This document shows positions 15,574-23,570 of a stretch of DNA of 39,880 nucleotides, one piece after another. Numbering within the stretch: position 1 is the first letter of the stretch; every line of letters begins with the position of its first letter. The stretch is from an uncultured Gammaproteobacteria bacterium (lineage in GTDB: Bacteria > Pseudomonadota > Gammaproteobacteria > Arenicellales > JAANXG01), in NCBI GenBank assembly GCA_947258975.1, contig CAMYKK010000034.1:1-39880 (forward strand). Direction: 5' to 3'. The translations under genes and the position numbers were made by a program. The notes beneath the pieces were generated by a model. The model made no database searches. It was not told the DNA's origin and saw only the letters and a list, made by a program, of their open reading frames with translations.

Positions 15574-16530
15574 ATGACGGATCGGGAACAGAAAAGCCTG
15601 CTCGAGCGGCGCGCGCTTAAGGTCTCCCTCGGCGGCGCGCTATTCATGGCGCTACTCGGTTTTGGCTACGCGTTCTACACTCATTCAGAGGCCATTCTTT
15701 TGGATGGCGTCTATTCTCTGGTTGGACTTCTGTTGGATCTACTCACCTTGCAGGTTGCGGTCCTGGTGGAACGCCCGCGGGACGAACACTTCCAATTCGG
15801 GTACGCCCAGTTCGAACCGCTGTTGAATCTGTTCAAAGGGCTGGTGTTCCTGGGTATTTGCGTGTTCGCGACCATCTCCTCGGTGAAGACCCTGCACGCC
15901 GGTGGCAGGGAGATCCTGCTCGGCGGCGCCCTGGTCTACGCGCTGTTGGCAACCACGGGTTGCGTGATCACTGCCGCTTACACCCGGCGCATCGCCAAAC
16001 GATCGCAATCCGACTTGGTGGGCGTGAGCGCGAAGGGTTGGGTTTTGGACAGTGCCTTCAGCTCGGCGGTTCTGTTGGCGTTCGTTCTCGGTTTCCTCGC
16101 ACAGGGCAGCGGTTTTGATCCCTACCTTCCGTATCTGGATCCGGTCCTGGTATTGATCCTCGTCGTGCTGGCCCTGCCGGTTCCTGTCGGTGTGCTCCGC
16201 GACAGCCTGCGGGAGGTGGTGCTGATGGCGCCCTCCGCCGATTTGCAGCGGGCAATACACGAGCGATTACAGCGGGTCATCCAAGGCCTCGGTTTTGATG
16301 ACTACATGGTGCGCGTGGTTAAGGTGGGCCGGGTGGTCTACGCCAACATCCATCTGCTCGCCGGCGAACGCCATAGCAGGGCCACGTTGGCCCAGTTGGA
16401 TGAAGTCCGAGGGCAGATCCGTGAATCGATGCGCTCAATGAGCGATCGATTGGTATTGGATATCGTAATTACCGCCAACCCCCACTGGTTGTCGCGACCT
16501 GACGAGGCACCGGCTAATTCCGGGTCATAG
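15574..16530 (+). CDS. Cation diffusion facilitator (CDF)-like efflux protein
   Basis: A 318-residue membrane protein with about six hydrophobic segments in the first 215 residues, then a cytoplasmic domain of about 100. Asp-containing helices ILLDGVYSLVGLLLD and GWVLDSAFSS sit where CDF transporters place their metal ligands in helices 2 and 5, and HFQFGYAQFEPLLNLFKGLV matches the conserved loop and helix 3. It probably exports a divalent metal in exchange for protons. There are 111 bases between it and the aldehyde dehydrogenase, so it may be independently expressed. A metabolic link to its neighbours is not apparent. The C-terminal domain is less typical than in FieF, so the metal is unknown. 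Confidence 0.8.
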   Translation: MTDREQKSLLERRALKVSLGGALFMALLGFGYAFYTHSEAILLDGVYSLVGLLLDLLTLQVAVLVERPRDEHFQFGYAQFEPLLNLFKGLVFLGICVFATISSVKTLHAGGREILLGGALVYALLATTGCVITAAYTRRIAKRSQSDLVGVSAKGWVLDSAFSSAVLLAFVLGFLAQGSGFDPYLPYLDPVLVLILVVLALPVPVGVLRDSLREVVLMAPSADLQRAIHERLQRVIQGLGFDDYMVRVVKVGRVVYANIHLLAGERHSRATLAQLDEVRGQIRESMRSMSDRLVLDIVITANPHWLSRPDEAPANSGS

Positions 16531-16708
16531 ACGCTTTGTCCTCAACTGATAATCATGATGGCCCCTGCCGACATTGTTGCGCGCGACTCCTGAGGACACA
16601 CTTTGCAATAGTTCCGACGGCAACCATTGATCGGTCCTCGAGCAGAGACCTGATCATGACGGCCGGTGTCCACACCCAGCGTTAAGGTAGCGAGGGAGCA
16701 TATTTTCC
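16531..16708. promoter_or_regulatory. Likely promoter region of the 2-oxo acid dehydrogenase operon
   Basis: The 178-base gap ahead of the E1 alpha gene contains a 12-base direct repeat, ATCATGATGGCC at 16552-16563 and ATCATGACGGCC at 16653-16664, differing in one base and 101 bases apart. The core ATCATGAT is itself palindromic. These may be regulator sites. No clear promoter hexamers were found. Confidence 0.35.
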
Positions 16709-17725
16709 ATGACGTTGCTACGAATGAAAAGTCCGAAGACCAAGAGCTTGACTAAAAAACAGAAGGTCGCTTTGTTCCGCAACCTGGTCCGTGCCGACCA
16801 CTTCGACAAGATGATGTACCGGCGCATGATGCAGGGGAAGCTCATCGCCTTCTACCACCCGGGTGAGGGCGGGCTCGCACCAGGGGTGGCGGCGTGCACG
16901 TTTCTGCGCGACGACGATAATCTCAGTCCCCATCACCGCGCCCACGGCATGGGGCACATGCTCAGCAAGGGCGTGGACCTGCGATACTACCTCGCCGAGC
17001 ATACCGGCAAAGAGGACGGCTGCTGCAAGGCGCGGTCCTCGTTTCACTACAGTTTTCCCGACAAGAAGATCTACATGATGTCCGGATTCATCGGTTACAA
17101 CTTCGCGCCCTCCGTCGGATGGGGATGGGCGGCGAAGCGGCGCGGCAAGGGGCAGGTGGTGATGAACTGTTCCGGTGACGGCTCCTACGGCCAGGGCCGT
17201 GCGCACGAAGCCATGTTGATGGCCATGAACTGGAAATTGCCGATCATTTTTTTCTGCGAGAACAACGGTATGGCCATTCATTCCACCGCGTTGGAGATGC
17301 ACCCCACTGAGGACATCTCGAGCTTGGCCAAGGGATTCGATATGCCTGCGGCGATTGTCGACGGACAGGACCTGTTTGCGTGCGCCGAAATTGCGCTCGC
17401 GGCGATCGACCGCGCGCGCAACGATCTGGGTCCGACATTCGTCGAAGCCAAGACCTATCGTTTCAAGGAGCACGACATCGGCACGCCGGACCTCGCCGGC
17501 TACAAGGCGCGCACGAAAGAGGAACACGAGACAATGCGCAAACGCGATCCCTTGGTTCTGGCCACCGAGCGGGTGCTCGGCGACGGTGTCCTGACCCAGG
17601 CTGCGATCGACAAGCTCCACGGGGAGGCGGAGCAAGAGGTCAAAGAGGCGGAAGAGTTCGCCGACGCGAGCGCCATTGCCCGGCCCAGCGAGGCGGAGTT
17701 GATGGCCGCCGTGTACGCCCAATGA
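16709..17725 (+). CDS. 2-oxo acid dehydrogenase E1 component, alpha subunit
   Basis: A 338-residue thiamine diphosphate enzyme subunit. The ThDP motif runs from SGDGSYGQGRAHEA (GDG at 156-158) to FFCENNGMAI (NN at 185-186), the usual spacing of about 28 residues. HHRAHGMGHMLSKG resembles the conserved His-containing active-site loop. With the beta subunit it would decarboxylate a 2-oxo acid (or acetoin) and pass the acyl group to lipoyl-E2. ATG at 16709 has GGGAG about 12 bases upstream; ATG 16724 is also possible. It is the first gene of a four-gene E1-E1-E2-E3 operon. The substrate (pyruvate, branched-chain 2-oxo acid or acetoin) cannot be settled here. Confidence 0.9.
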   Translation: MTLLRMKSPKTKSLTKKQKVALFRNLVRADHFDKMMYRRMMQGKLIAFYHPGEGGLAPGVAACTFLRDDDNLSPHHRAHGMGHMLSKGVDLRYYLAEHTGKEDGCCKARSSFHYSFPDKKIYMMSGFIGYNFAPSVGWGWAAKRRGKGQVVMNCSGDGSYGQGRAHEAMLMAMNWKLPIIFFCENNGMAIHSTALEMHPTEDISSLAKGFDMPAAIVDGQDLFACAEIALAAIDRARNDLGPTFVEAKTYRFKEHDIGTPDLAGYKARTKEEHETMRKRDPLVLATERVLGDGVLTQAAIDKLHGEAEQEVKEAEEFADASAIARPSEAELMAAVYAQ

Positions 17726-17750
17726 GTACGCCAGCCACGGAGAAACCGTA

Positions 17751-18713
17751 ATGCGAGAATTGCCCTTAATAGAAGCCATTAAAGAGGCCTATGCCGAGGA
17801 GTTGCGGGCCGACGAGACCGTGTTCCTCATCGGCCAGGACATCCGGGGCGGCATCTTTCCGTGTACCGATGGGCTGGTCGAGGAATTCGGCGAGGACCGC
17901 GTTGTCGACACGCCGATCTCCGAATGCGGCATGTATGGGTGCGCGTTCGGTGCCGCCCAGGAGGGCTTCCGCCCGGTGGTCGATTTCATGTTCGGCAGCT
18001 TCAGCTATGTCGCATTCGCCGAGGCGTCGGTCACCACCGGCCAGTATCACTTCCTGCACGGCAGCCAGATCCCGCTGCCGATCACCATCACCGCCGGGGT
18101 CGGGACCGGTGGCCGGCTGGCCAACGATCACGCGATGTCCATTCACGGAACGTTTCTGCATCAACCCGGCATCAAGGTGGCGATGCCTTCCACGCCCTAT
18201 GATGCCAAGGGGCTGTTCAAGGCCGCCATCCGCGACAACAACCCGGTTGTGATCCCGTGGCACATGGGGCTGATGATGGAACGCGGCCATGTCCCTGAGG
18301 AGGACTACATCGTGCCCCTGGGTGTGGCGGATGTGAAACGCGCCGGTTCCGACGTCACAGTGATCGCCAACAGCCTGGCACTGAAACATGCGCTGAAGGT
18401 GGCCGATAACCTGGCGGATGAAATCAGCGTCGAGGTCATCGATCCGCGCACTTTCGAACCCTTGGACATGGATACCATTTTGACGTCATTGACGAAGACC
18501 AACCGCATGGTGGTGGTCGATGAGGACTGGGAGCGCTGCGGTTTCGCCGGCACGCTATCCGCCCGGATCATGGAGCAGGGCTTCGACCTCCTGGATGCAC
18601 CGGTGACCCGGGTCACGCTACCCAATATGCCGGTGCCGGGTGGCTACATGGAGCCATACATCGCGCCGAATCCGGAAAAAATCGAAGCCGCGATCCGCCA
18701 GGTGTGCGCGTAA
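17751..18713 (+). CDS. 2-oxo acid dehydrogenase E1 component, beta subunit
   Basis: A 320-residue transketolase-type pyrimidine-binding subunit followed by the C-terminal transketolase domain. RELPLIEAIKEAYAEEL, VDTPISECGMYGCAFGAAQE and PVVDFMFGSFSYVAFAEA are typical of E1 beta, as are IEVIDPRTFEPLD-like VEVIDPRTFEPLD and VVVDEDWERCGF at the C-terminal half. The conserved Glu in the PISE stretch activates thiamine diphosphate. The gene begins 25 bases after the alpha subunit and ends 22 bases before E2. It forms an alpha2beta2 heterotetramer with the alpha subunit, as in acetoin and branched-chain dehydrogenases. Confidence 0.93.
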   Translation: MRELPLIEAIKEAYAEELRADETVFLIGQDIRGGIFPCTDGLVEEFGEDRVVDTPISECGMYGCAFGAAQEGFRPVVDFMFGSFSYVAFAEASVTTGQYHFLHGSQIPLPITITAGVGTGGRLANDHAMSIHGTFLHQPGIKVAMPSTPYDAKGLFKAAIRDNNPVVIPWHMGLMMERGHVPEEDYIVPLGVADVKRAGSDVTVIANSLALKHALKVADNLADEISVEVIDPRTFEPLDMDTILTSLTKTNRMVVVDEDWERCGFAGTLSARIMEQGFDLLDAPVTRVTLPNMPVPGGYMEPYIAPNPEKIEAAIRQVCA

Positions 18714-18735
18714 TAGATACGGGGAGTCACGAGAC

Positions 18736-19992
18736 ATGGCAAAAGACTATGTGATGCCCAAGCTGGCTATGGCGATGAACGAAGGCACGATCGCCAAATG
18801 GGTCGTCGAAGACGGCGCACACATTAGCCAGGGCGAAATTCTGATGGTGGTGGAAACGGAAAAGGTCACTTACGACCTGGAGTCACCGGAAACCGGGCAC
18901 TTCCATATCATCGTCGGTGAAGGGGAGACGGTGCCGGTTGAGACCGTCATCGGCCAGTTCGCCCAGGATGAAGCGGAGTTGGCGAAACTCCAGGGCGAGT
19001 CCGACACCGGTGCGGAACCACCATCGGTCGAGACCGCCGAAGCTGCCGCGACTCCGATGCCGCAAGTAGATGCGGGCGCCGCCATACCCGAAGGACGGAT
19101 CAAGGCCTCGCCGTTGGCGCGCAAGATGGCGCACGACCGCGGCATCGACCTGGCGCTGGTGCCGGGTACCGGCCCGGGAGGACGCGTCGTCAAACGCGAC
19201 GTCCTCAAGGCTGAGGAAACGGGTGTCGCGAAGCAGGCGGCAACCGCGTTCTCGGGGCACGCGGCCCCGGGGGTGATGGTCGAGAAGGGGCGCATTCCAA
19301 TCAAGGGCGCCCGCGCAACCATTGGCAAACGCATGGTGGACAATCTGAGCACCATGGCCCAGGTCAGCCACATGAGCGAGATCGACATCACCAAGCTCAT
19401 GGCGGTGCGCAGGGGATACCTGGCCAAGGAGAAGGAGCTGGGCACCCGTGTTTCGCTGAACGCGTTCTTCATCAAGGCGCTGGAGGTGGCCGTGCGCCAC
19501 GTGCCGATCGCCAACGCGAGCATTGTGGGTGACGAAATCATCATCTGGGAAAACGTCAACGTGGGGTTTGCGGTCGCGATGCCCGGACCCACCGAGTGGG
19601 ACAGCAGCCTGATTGTGCCGGTGATCAAGAACGTCGAACAAAAGGGCCTGCTGCAGATCGATCGAGAGATGCGGGATCTGGTTGCGCGTGCGCGCGGCAG
19701 TGAATTGGCGCCGGAGGATCTTTCCGATGCCACCATCACGGTGTCCAGCACCGCGGGCTTTGCGCCCGGCTGGGCGATTTCGACGCCCATCGTCAACGCA
19801 CCGCAGACGATCATCGTACAACCCGGTACCGCGTTGGAAAGACCGGTAGTGGTGGATGGGGAAATTGTGATTCGCACGGTGCTGCCGTTCAGTCTCACCT
19901 TTGATCATCGGATCATGGACGGTGAACCGCTGGGCCGGTTTTACACCAGGCTGCATCAGTGTATCGAAGACCCCAGCATGATGTTGCTGTGA
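18736..19992 (+). CDS. 2-oxo acid dehydrogenase E2 (dihydrolipoamide acyltransferase)
   Basis: A 418-residue E2. The lipoyl domain covers residues 3-77, with Lys43 in VVETEKVTYD as the lipoylation site. A linker rich in Ala, Pro and Glu follows. The subunit-binding domain is at 122-158 (IKASPLARKMAHDRG, then GTGPGGRVVKRDVL). The acyltransferase domain runs from about 185 to the end and keeps the catalytic FDHRIMDG (His391). The segment TVSSTAGFAPGWAISTPIVN differs from the common ISNLG...FTPI version, so the acyl pocket may be unusual. ATG at 18736 is nine bases after GGGGAG. The frame is open further upstream, but that part overlaps the E1 beta gene. It needs lipoate, which the lipoyl synthase at 28680 may supply. 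Confidence 0.93.
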   Translation: MAKDYVMPKLAMAMNEGTIAKWVVEDGAHISQGEILMVVETEKVTYDLESPETGHFHIIVGEGETVPVETVIGQFAQDEAELAKLQGESDTGAEPPSVETAEAAATPMPQVDAGAAIPEGRIKASPLARKMAHDRGIDLALVPGTGPGGRVVKRDVLKAEETGVAKQAATAFSGHAAPGVMVEKGRIPIKGARATIGKRMVDNLSTMAQVSHMSEIDITKLMAVRRGYLAKEKELGTRVSLNAFFIKALEVAVRHVPIANASIVGDEIIIWENVNVGFAVAMPGPTEWDSSLIVPVIKNVEQKGLLQIDREMRDLVARARGSELAPEDLSDATITVSSTAGFAPGWAISTPIVNAPQTIIVQPGTALERPVVVDGEIVIRTVLPFSLTFDHRIMDGEPLGRFYTRLHQCIEDPSMMLL

Positions 19993-20027
19993 AAAACCGG
20001 CGAACCATCTGATCGGAGCGATTCATC

Positions 20028-21422
20028 ATGGCGGAGCAATATGACGTAACCATTATCGGCGCGGGGCCCGGTGGCTATGTGGCCGCTATCCGCGCCGCGC
20101 AACTCGGGCTCAGGGCCTGTGTTGTAGAAAAAGACGAACCCGGCGGTGTGTGTTTGAACTGGGGCTGTATTCCGTCCAAGAGCCTGATTCACCAGGCGGA
20201 ACAATTCGAATCGCTGAAGGAAATGGAAGCGGTGGGCGTGCAGGTCGACCGCGAAAGCCTCGATTATGCGAAGGTGCAGACCAGATCTCGGCAAGCGGTC
20301 AAAGCGCTGACCGGCGGCGTAAGCGGGCTGCTCAAGAAGAACAAAGTGGATCTGATCAAGGGAACGGCTACTATCGCTGCCCGGGGCGTGGTGAAGATCG
20401 ATGGAAGTAAGGAGATCAAAAGCAAGAATATCATTATTGCCACCGGCTCTAAATCGATGACGGTGCCGGGATTCGAGTGTGATGAAAAGCAGGTGCTGTC
20501 CTCCGATGGCATTCTGGCGATGACCGAACTGCCGAGCAGCTTGATTATTCTCGGTGCGGGCGCCATCGGCTGCGAGTTTGCGTTTGTCATGAACGCATTC
20601 GGCGTCAAAGTCACCCTGGTGGAGATGGTGGAGCATATCCTGCCCACCGAAGATTTCGAAGTCGCTAAAGTTTTAGATCAATCATTCAAGAAACACGGGA
20701 TCGAAGTGCTCGCCGGCTACCTCGCGAAGTCCTTGAAGAAAGCCGCAGACGGTGTGACTGTCGTCGTTGAATCAGAAAAGACCGGCGAGCGGGAACTCAA
20801 GGCGGACAAGGCGCTGGTGGTGTTCGGCCGCATTCCCATCACCGATGGCATCGGTCTGGACAAGGTTGGCGTTGAGACCGACAAACGCGGTTATATTCCC
20901 GTGGGTGACTACTGTGAGACCAACGTCAAGGGCATTTTCGCCATCGGTGATGTCACCGCGACGCCGGCGCTCGCCCATGTCGCCTCCAAGGAGGGTGAAA
21001 TCGCGGTGGAGCACATCGCCGGGCATCGACCCGCGACGCGAAACGTCGATCCGGATCTGGTGCCCTCGGCGATCTATTGCGAACCGCAGGTGGCGGGCGT
21101 CGGCCTGCGGGAGGACCAGGCCAAGAGCGATGGCGTCAAGTACAAGAAATCGGTGTTTCCGTATCGCGGTGCCGGCAAGACCGTCGCGGTGGGCAAGACC
21201 GACGGCCTGGTCAAGGTGCTCACCGATCCCGATACCGGCGAGTTGCTCGGCGCGCACATCGTCGGCCACAACGCCACTGAATTGATCCACGAACTGCTGC
21301 TGGCGAAGAGCAGCGAACTGCTTCCCGAAGACATCGCCGATATGATTCACGCCCACCCCACGATTTCCGAGGCGCTGATGGAGACATTGCGCGGCGTCGA
21401 CGGCAAGCCGATCCATATGTGA
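20028..21422 (+). CDS. lpdA: Dihydrolipoamide dehydrogenase (E3)
   Basis: A 464-residue flavoprotein disulfide reductase. FAD motif GAGPGGYVAA (11-20), redox disulfide GGVCLNWGCIPSK (Cys42 and Cys47), second nucleotide motif LGAGAIGCEFAFV for NAD, FAIGDV for FAD, and the C-terminal HAHPTISEAL with His443 and Glu448. The length and every motif fit lipoamide dehydrogenase rather than glutathione or mercuric reductase. It reoxidises the dihydrolipoyl arm of the E2 encoded just upstream, with NAD as acceptor. It is the last gene of this operon; an inverted repeat follows at 21452-21506. Confidence 0.95.
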   Translation: MAEQYDVTIIGAGPGGYVAAIRAAQLGLRACVVEKDEPGGVCLNWGCIPSKSLIHQAEQFESLKEMEAVGVQVDRESLDYAKVQTRSRQAVKALTGGVSGLLKKNKVDLIKGTATIAARGVVKIDGSKEIKSKNIIIATGSKSMTVPGFECDEKQVLSSDGILAMTELPSSLIILGAGAIGCEFAFVMNAFGVKVTLVEMVEHILPTEDFEVAKVLDQSFKKHGIEVLAGYLAKSLKKAADGVTVVVESEKTGERELKADKALVVFGRIPITDGIGLDKVGVETDKRGYIPVGDYCETNVKGIFAIGDVTATPALAHVASKEGEIAVEHIAGHRPATRNVDPDLVPSAIYCEPQVAGVGLREDQAKSDGVKYKKSVFPYRGAGKTVAVGKTDGLVKVLTDPDTGELLGAHIVGHNATELIHELLLAKSSELLPEDIADMIHAHPTISEALMETLRGVDGKPIHM

Positions 21423-22162
21423 TTCATCATCAATGCGTTCGACAGCAAAGGGGTCTTTCTTTGCAACTACATTGCAAATCGAATAGCGATGTTACAAAGA
21501 AAGACCTGACTCCATCTCAGAATCTTGCGATTGGCGCTGCGTAACTTGTCGGTGCGCCTGGGGGCAAGGTTCTCGGTCAGGCAGCCGCGAACGTGGTTGA
21601 GGGCCGGATCCCCGCACGGTGTCTTCCAGCGATCGCAACCGCAGCACAGAACACGCCACGTTTGTTTCCACGCGTACGTAGCCAGTGCGTCCGTCGAGGA
21701 CATGGTCATCGCACCGCTTGAGGACAAAAGCCCGGTGCAGTAACAGCACCAACTACGCCACCGGCACACGGCCGTTTGTGCGAGCGGGATGCTTGGCCGC
21801 AAAAGACAACTGGATGGCCGTGTATGACAGCGTTGCGTTGCATGGTTGCAAACCGTGCTGATCGTTGATTGTTGCCCGCATTCGGACTGACCGAAAAAGA
21901 CAAAAAAGATGGCCGTGTGCCACATTGTGGCTAGCCAAGCGCGGGCGCATAGTGCACGCAACGCAAACGAGTGCACCTAAGGACAACAACCAAGATGCAA
22001 TCTATCGGGCAACGGTCGTTACATGAGCATGTCACCTCATCCCGGCACGAACATGGTGATTGTGATCTACCTGAGACGCGTTGGTTAACGGTTTTTGAAA
22101 CGGACGACACTCCTGCGAAAGCTGTTCCAAATTCAACAATGTATCGCCCTGGAGGTCGAGGC
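21423..22162. other. 740-base gene-free region with inverted repeats
   Basis: No frame here gives a protein I recognise. It holds an inverted repeat GGTCTTTCTTTG (21452-21463) against CAAAGAAAGACC (21495-21506), a second inverted repeat GGCACACGGCC (21763-21773) against GGCCGTGTGCC (21911-21921), and a direct repeat of GATGGCCGTGT near 21814 and 21909. AGTGCAC occurs twice around 21952-21976. It may be the residue of a mobile element plus the promoter region for the DUF1329 gene. GGAGG at 22151-22155 is the ribosome site of that gene. Confidence 0.5.
21452..21506. repeat. 12-base inverted repeat after the E3 gene
   Basis: Perfect arms at 21452-21463 and 21495-21506 with a 31-base loop, starting 29 bases after the lpdA stop. 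It could fold in mRNA and act as a transcript end, but no T-run follows. Its AAAGGGGTCTTTCTTTG context resembles REP-type elements linked to RAYT transposases; that is recollection, not a search result. Confidence 0.5.
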
Positions 22163-23548
22163 ATGATCACGAAACGTGTATTTAATGTACTGGTGGGTAT
22201 CCTGTTTGGTATCAGCAGTGGTGCGATTGCAGCCGTGTCGGAGCAGGAAGCGGCGAAATTGGGCAAGGAGTTGACGCCGGTCGGCGCGGAGCGAGCGGGG
22301 AATGCGGACAAATCCCTCCCCGAATGGACCGGGGGCGAGACCCAAGCGCCCGCGGGCTGGGCGCCGGGCAAACCCCGGCACGCGGCCTGGCCCCACATGA
22401 ACGAAGCGCCGCTGTACACCATCGATGCGTCCAACGCCGATCAATATGCGGACCTGCTCAGCGAAGGGCAAAAGGCAATGCTGAAGACGGTGCCGGGTTA
22501 CAAAATGCATGTCTACCCGTCACGCCGTACCTGCGGGTTTCCCGATTTCATCTACGAGCGCACCAAGCAGAACGCAGTCAATGCCAAGCTGAGCGCCGAT
22601 GGTAACAAGCTCGAAGAAGGAATAGGCGCCGCCGTGCTGTTTCCGGTACCCAAGTCGGGTAAGGAAGTGATCTGGAATCACAAGCTGCGCTATATGGGCG
22701 AGGGGTTCTTCATGCCGCATTATTACTCTTACATCTCGCCGGCGAAGGGCAACAACGCCTGGGTGAAGCTCCACAACGAATGGTACGTCGACCTGCCGTT
22801 TCACAGACCCGATAACAAAGGCGTTAAAGACGCCAAGGGCATCGAGATGGCCGCCGTCTACGACACCTTCGAGCCCCAGGCACGCATCGGCGAAAAGCTG
22901 TTGTACAAATGGTACATCAACGAGGACAGCAAGATCTGGTTGTACTTCCCCGGACAGCGCCGCGTGCGCCGGTTACCGACGTACACCTACGACGCACCCA
23001 TCCTCGGAAACGAAAACACCAAGGTCGTCGACCAATTCTTCATGTTCAGCGGTCAATTGGATCGCTACGACTGGAAGCTGGTCGGCAAGCAGGAGCTGCT
23101 CGTGCCCTACAACAGCTTCAAGGCCTATGACTTCACTGCCAAGGAAGAAAGCCTCAGGAACCCGGATCACTTTCCTCGCGACCTGGTGCGCTATGAAAAG
23201 CACCGGGTGTGGGTGGTGGAGGCCACCGTTGCCGAGGGTAAGCGCCACACCATGCCCAAACGCCGTTTCTACATCGACGAGGACTCATGGCACATCCTGG
23301 TAGTCGATCACTTCGACGCAGAGGGCAAGATCTGGCGCAGCTCCGAGGCGCACCCCATCCCGGTGTGGGAGCTTGGCGCCTGCGTCTCGGTTTCGCACGT
23401 GGACCAGGATCTGCAGACGCTGCGTTGGGTTGTGGACGCCACGATCTATGCCGGCGGCAGCGACATCGACTGGAACTATGCGCGCGACGGCAAAATGAAA
23501 TCGTCCTATTTCACGGTGCAGCACATCCGCCGTGCGGCGCGTCGTTAA
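22163..23548 (+). CDS. DUF1329 family exported protein
   Basis: A 461-residue protein with an N-terminal signal peptide (MITKRVFNVLVGILFGISSG, cleavage after AIAA is plausible). The mature part begins with the characteristic KLGKELTPVGAERAGNADKS and PEWTGG of DUF1329. FYPGQRRVRR-like LYFPGQRRVRRLPTYTYDAP and HRVWVVEATVAEGKRH are further conserved stretches. The fold is thought to be related to outer-membrane lipoprotein sorting proteins, and it should act in the periplasm. ATG 22163 lies seven bases from GGAGG. The DUF1302 gene follows after 22 bases, and an RND pump and YCF48-like protein complete the set. Its exact role is unknown; the set is often found near degradation genes for hydrophobic substrates. 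Confidence 0.9.
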   Translation: MITKRVFNVLVGILFGISSGAIAAVSEQEAAKLGKELTPVGAERAGNADKSLPEWTGGETQAPAGWAPGKPRHAAWPHMNEAPLYTIDASNADQYADLLSEGQKAMLKTVPGYKMHVYPSRRTCGFPDFIYERTKQNAVNAKLSADGNKLEEGIGAAVLFPVPKSGKEVIWNHKLRYMGEGFFMPHYYSYISPAKGNNAWVKLHNEWYVDLPFHRPDNKGVKDAKGIEMAAVYDTFEPQARIGEKLLYKWYINEDSKIWLYFPGQRRVRRLPTYTYDAPILGNENTKVVDQFFMFSGQLDRYDWKLVGKQELLVPYNSFKAYDFTAKEESLRNPDHFPRDLVRYEKHRVWVVEATVAEGKRHTMPKRRFYIDEDSWHILVVDHFDAEGKIWRSSEAHPIPVWELGACVSVSHVDQDLQTLRWVVDATIYAGGSDIDWNYARDGKMKSSYFTVQHIRRAARR

Positions 23549-23570
23549 GTTCTTAAAGGGGAGAATAGCG

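Noticed and set aside
18870-19956. Two long minus-strand frames opposite the E2 gene
   Set aside because: Both overlap completely a gene with lipoyl, subunit-binding and acyltransferase domains; no ribosome site or family motif was seen in them.
16709-21422. Naming the four-gene operon acoABCL (acetoin dehydrogenase)
   Set aside because: The gene order fits, but no acoR, acoK or acoX neighbour is present and the E1 and E2 motifs differ, so the substrate is left open.
21467-21976. Minus-strand frame of about 169 codons in the region after lpdA
   Set aside because: It has no recognisable domain, many Cys and Trp in an odd mix, overlaps inverted repeats and lacks a ribosome site.
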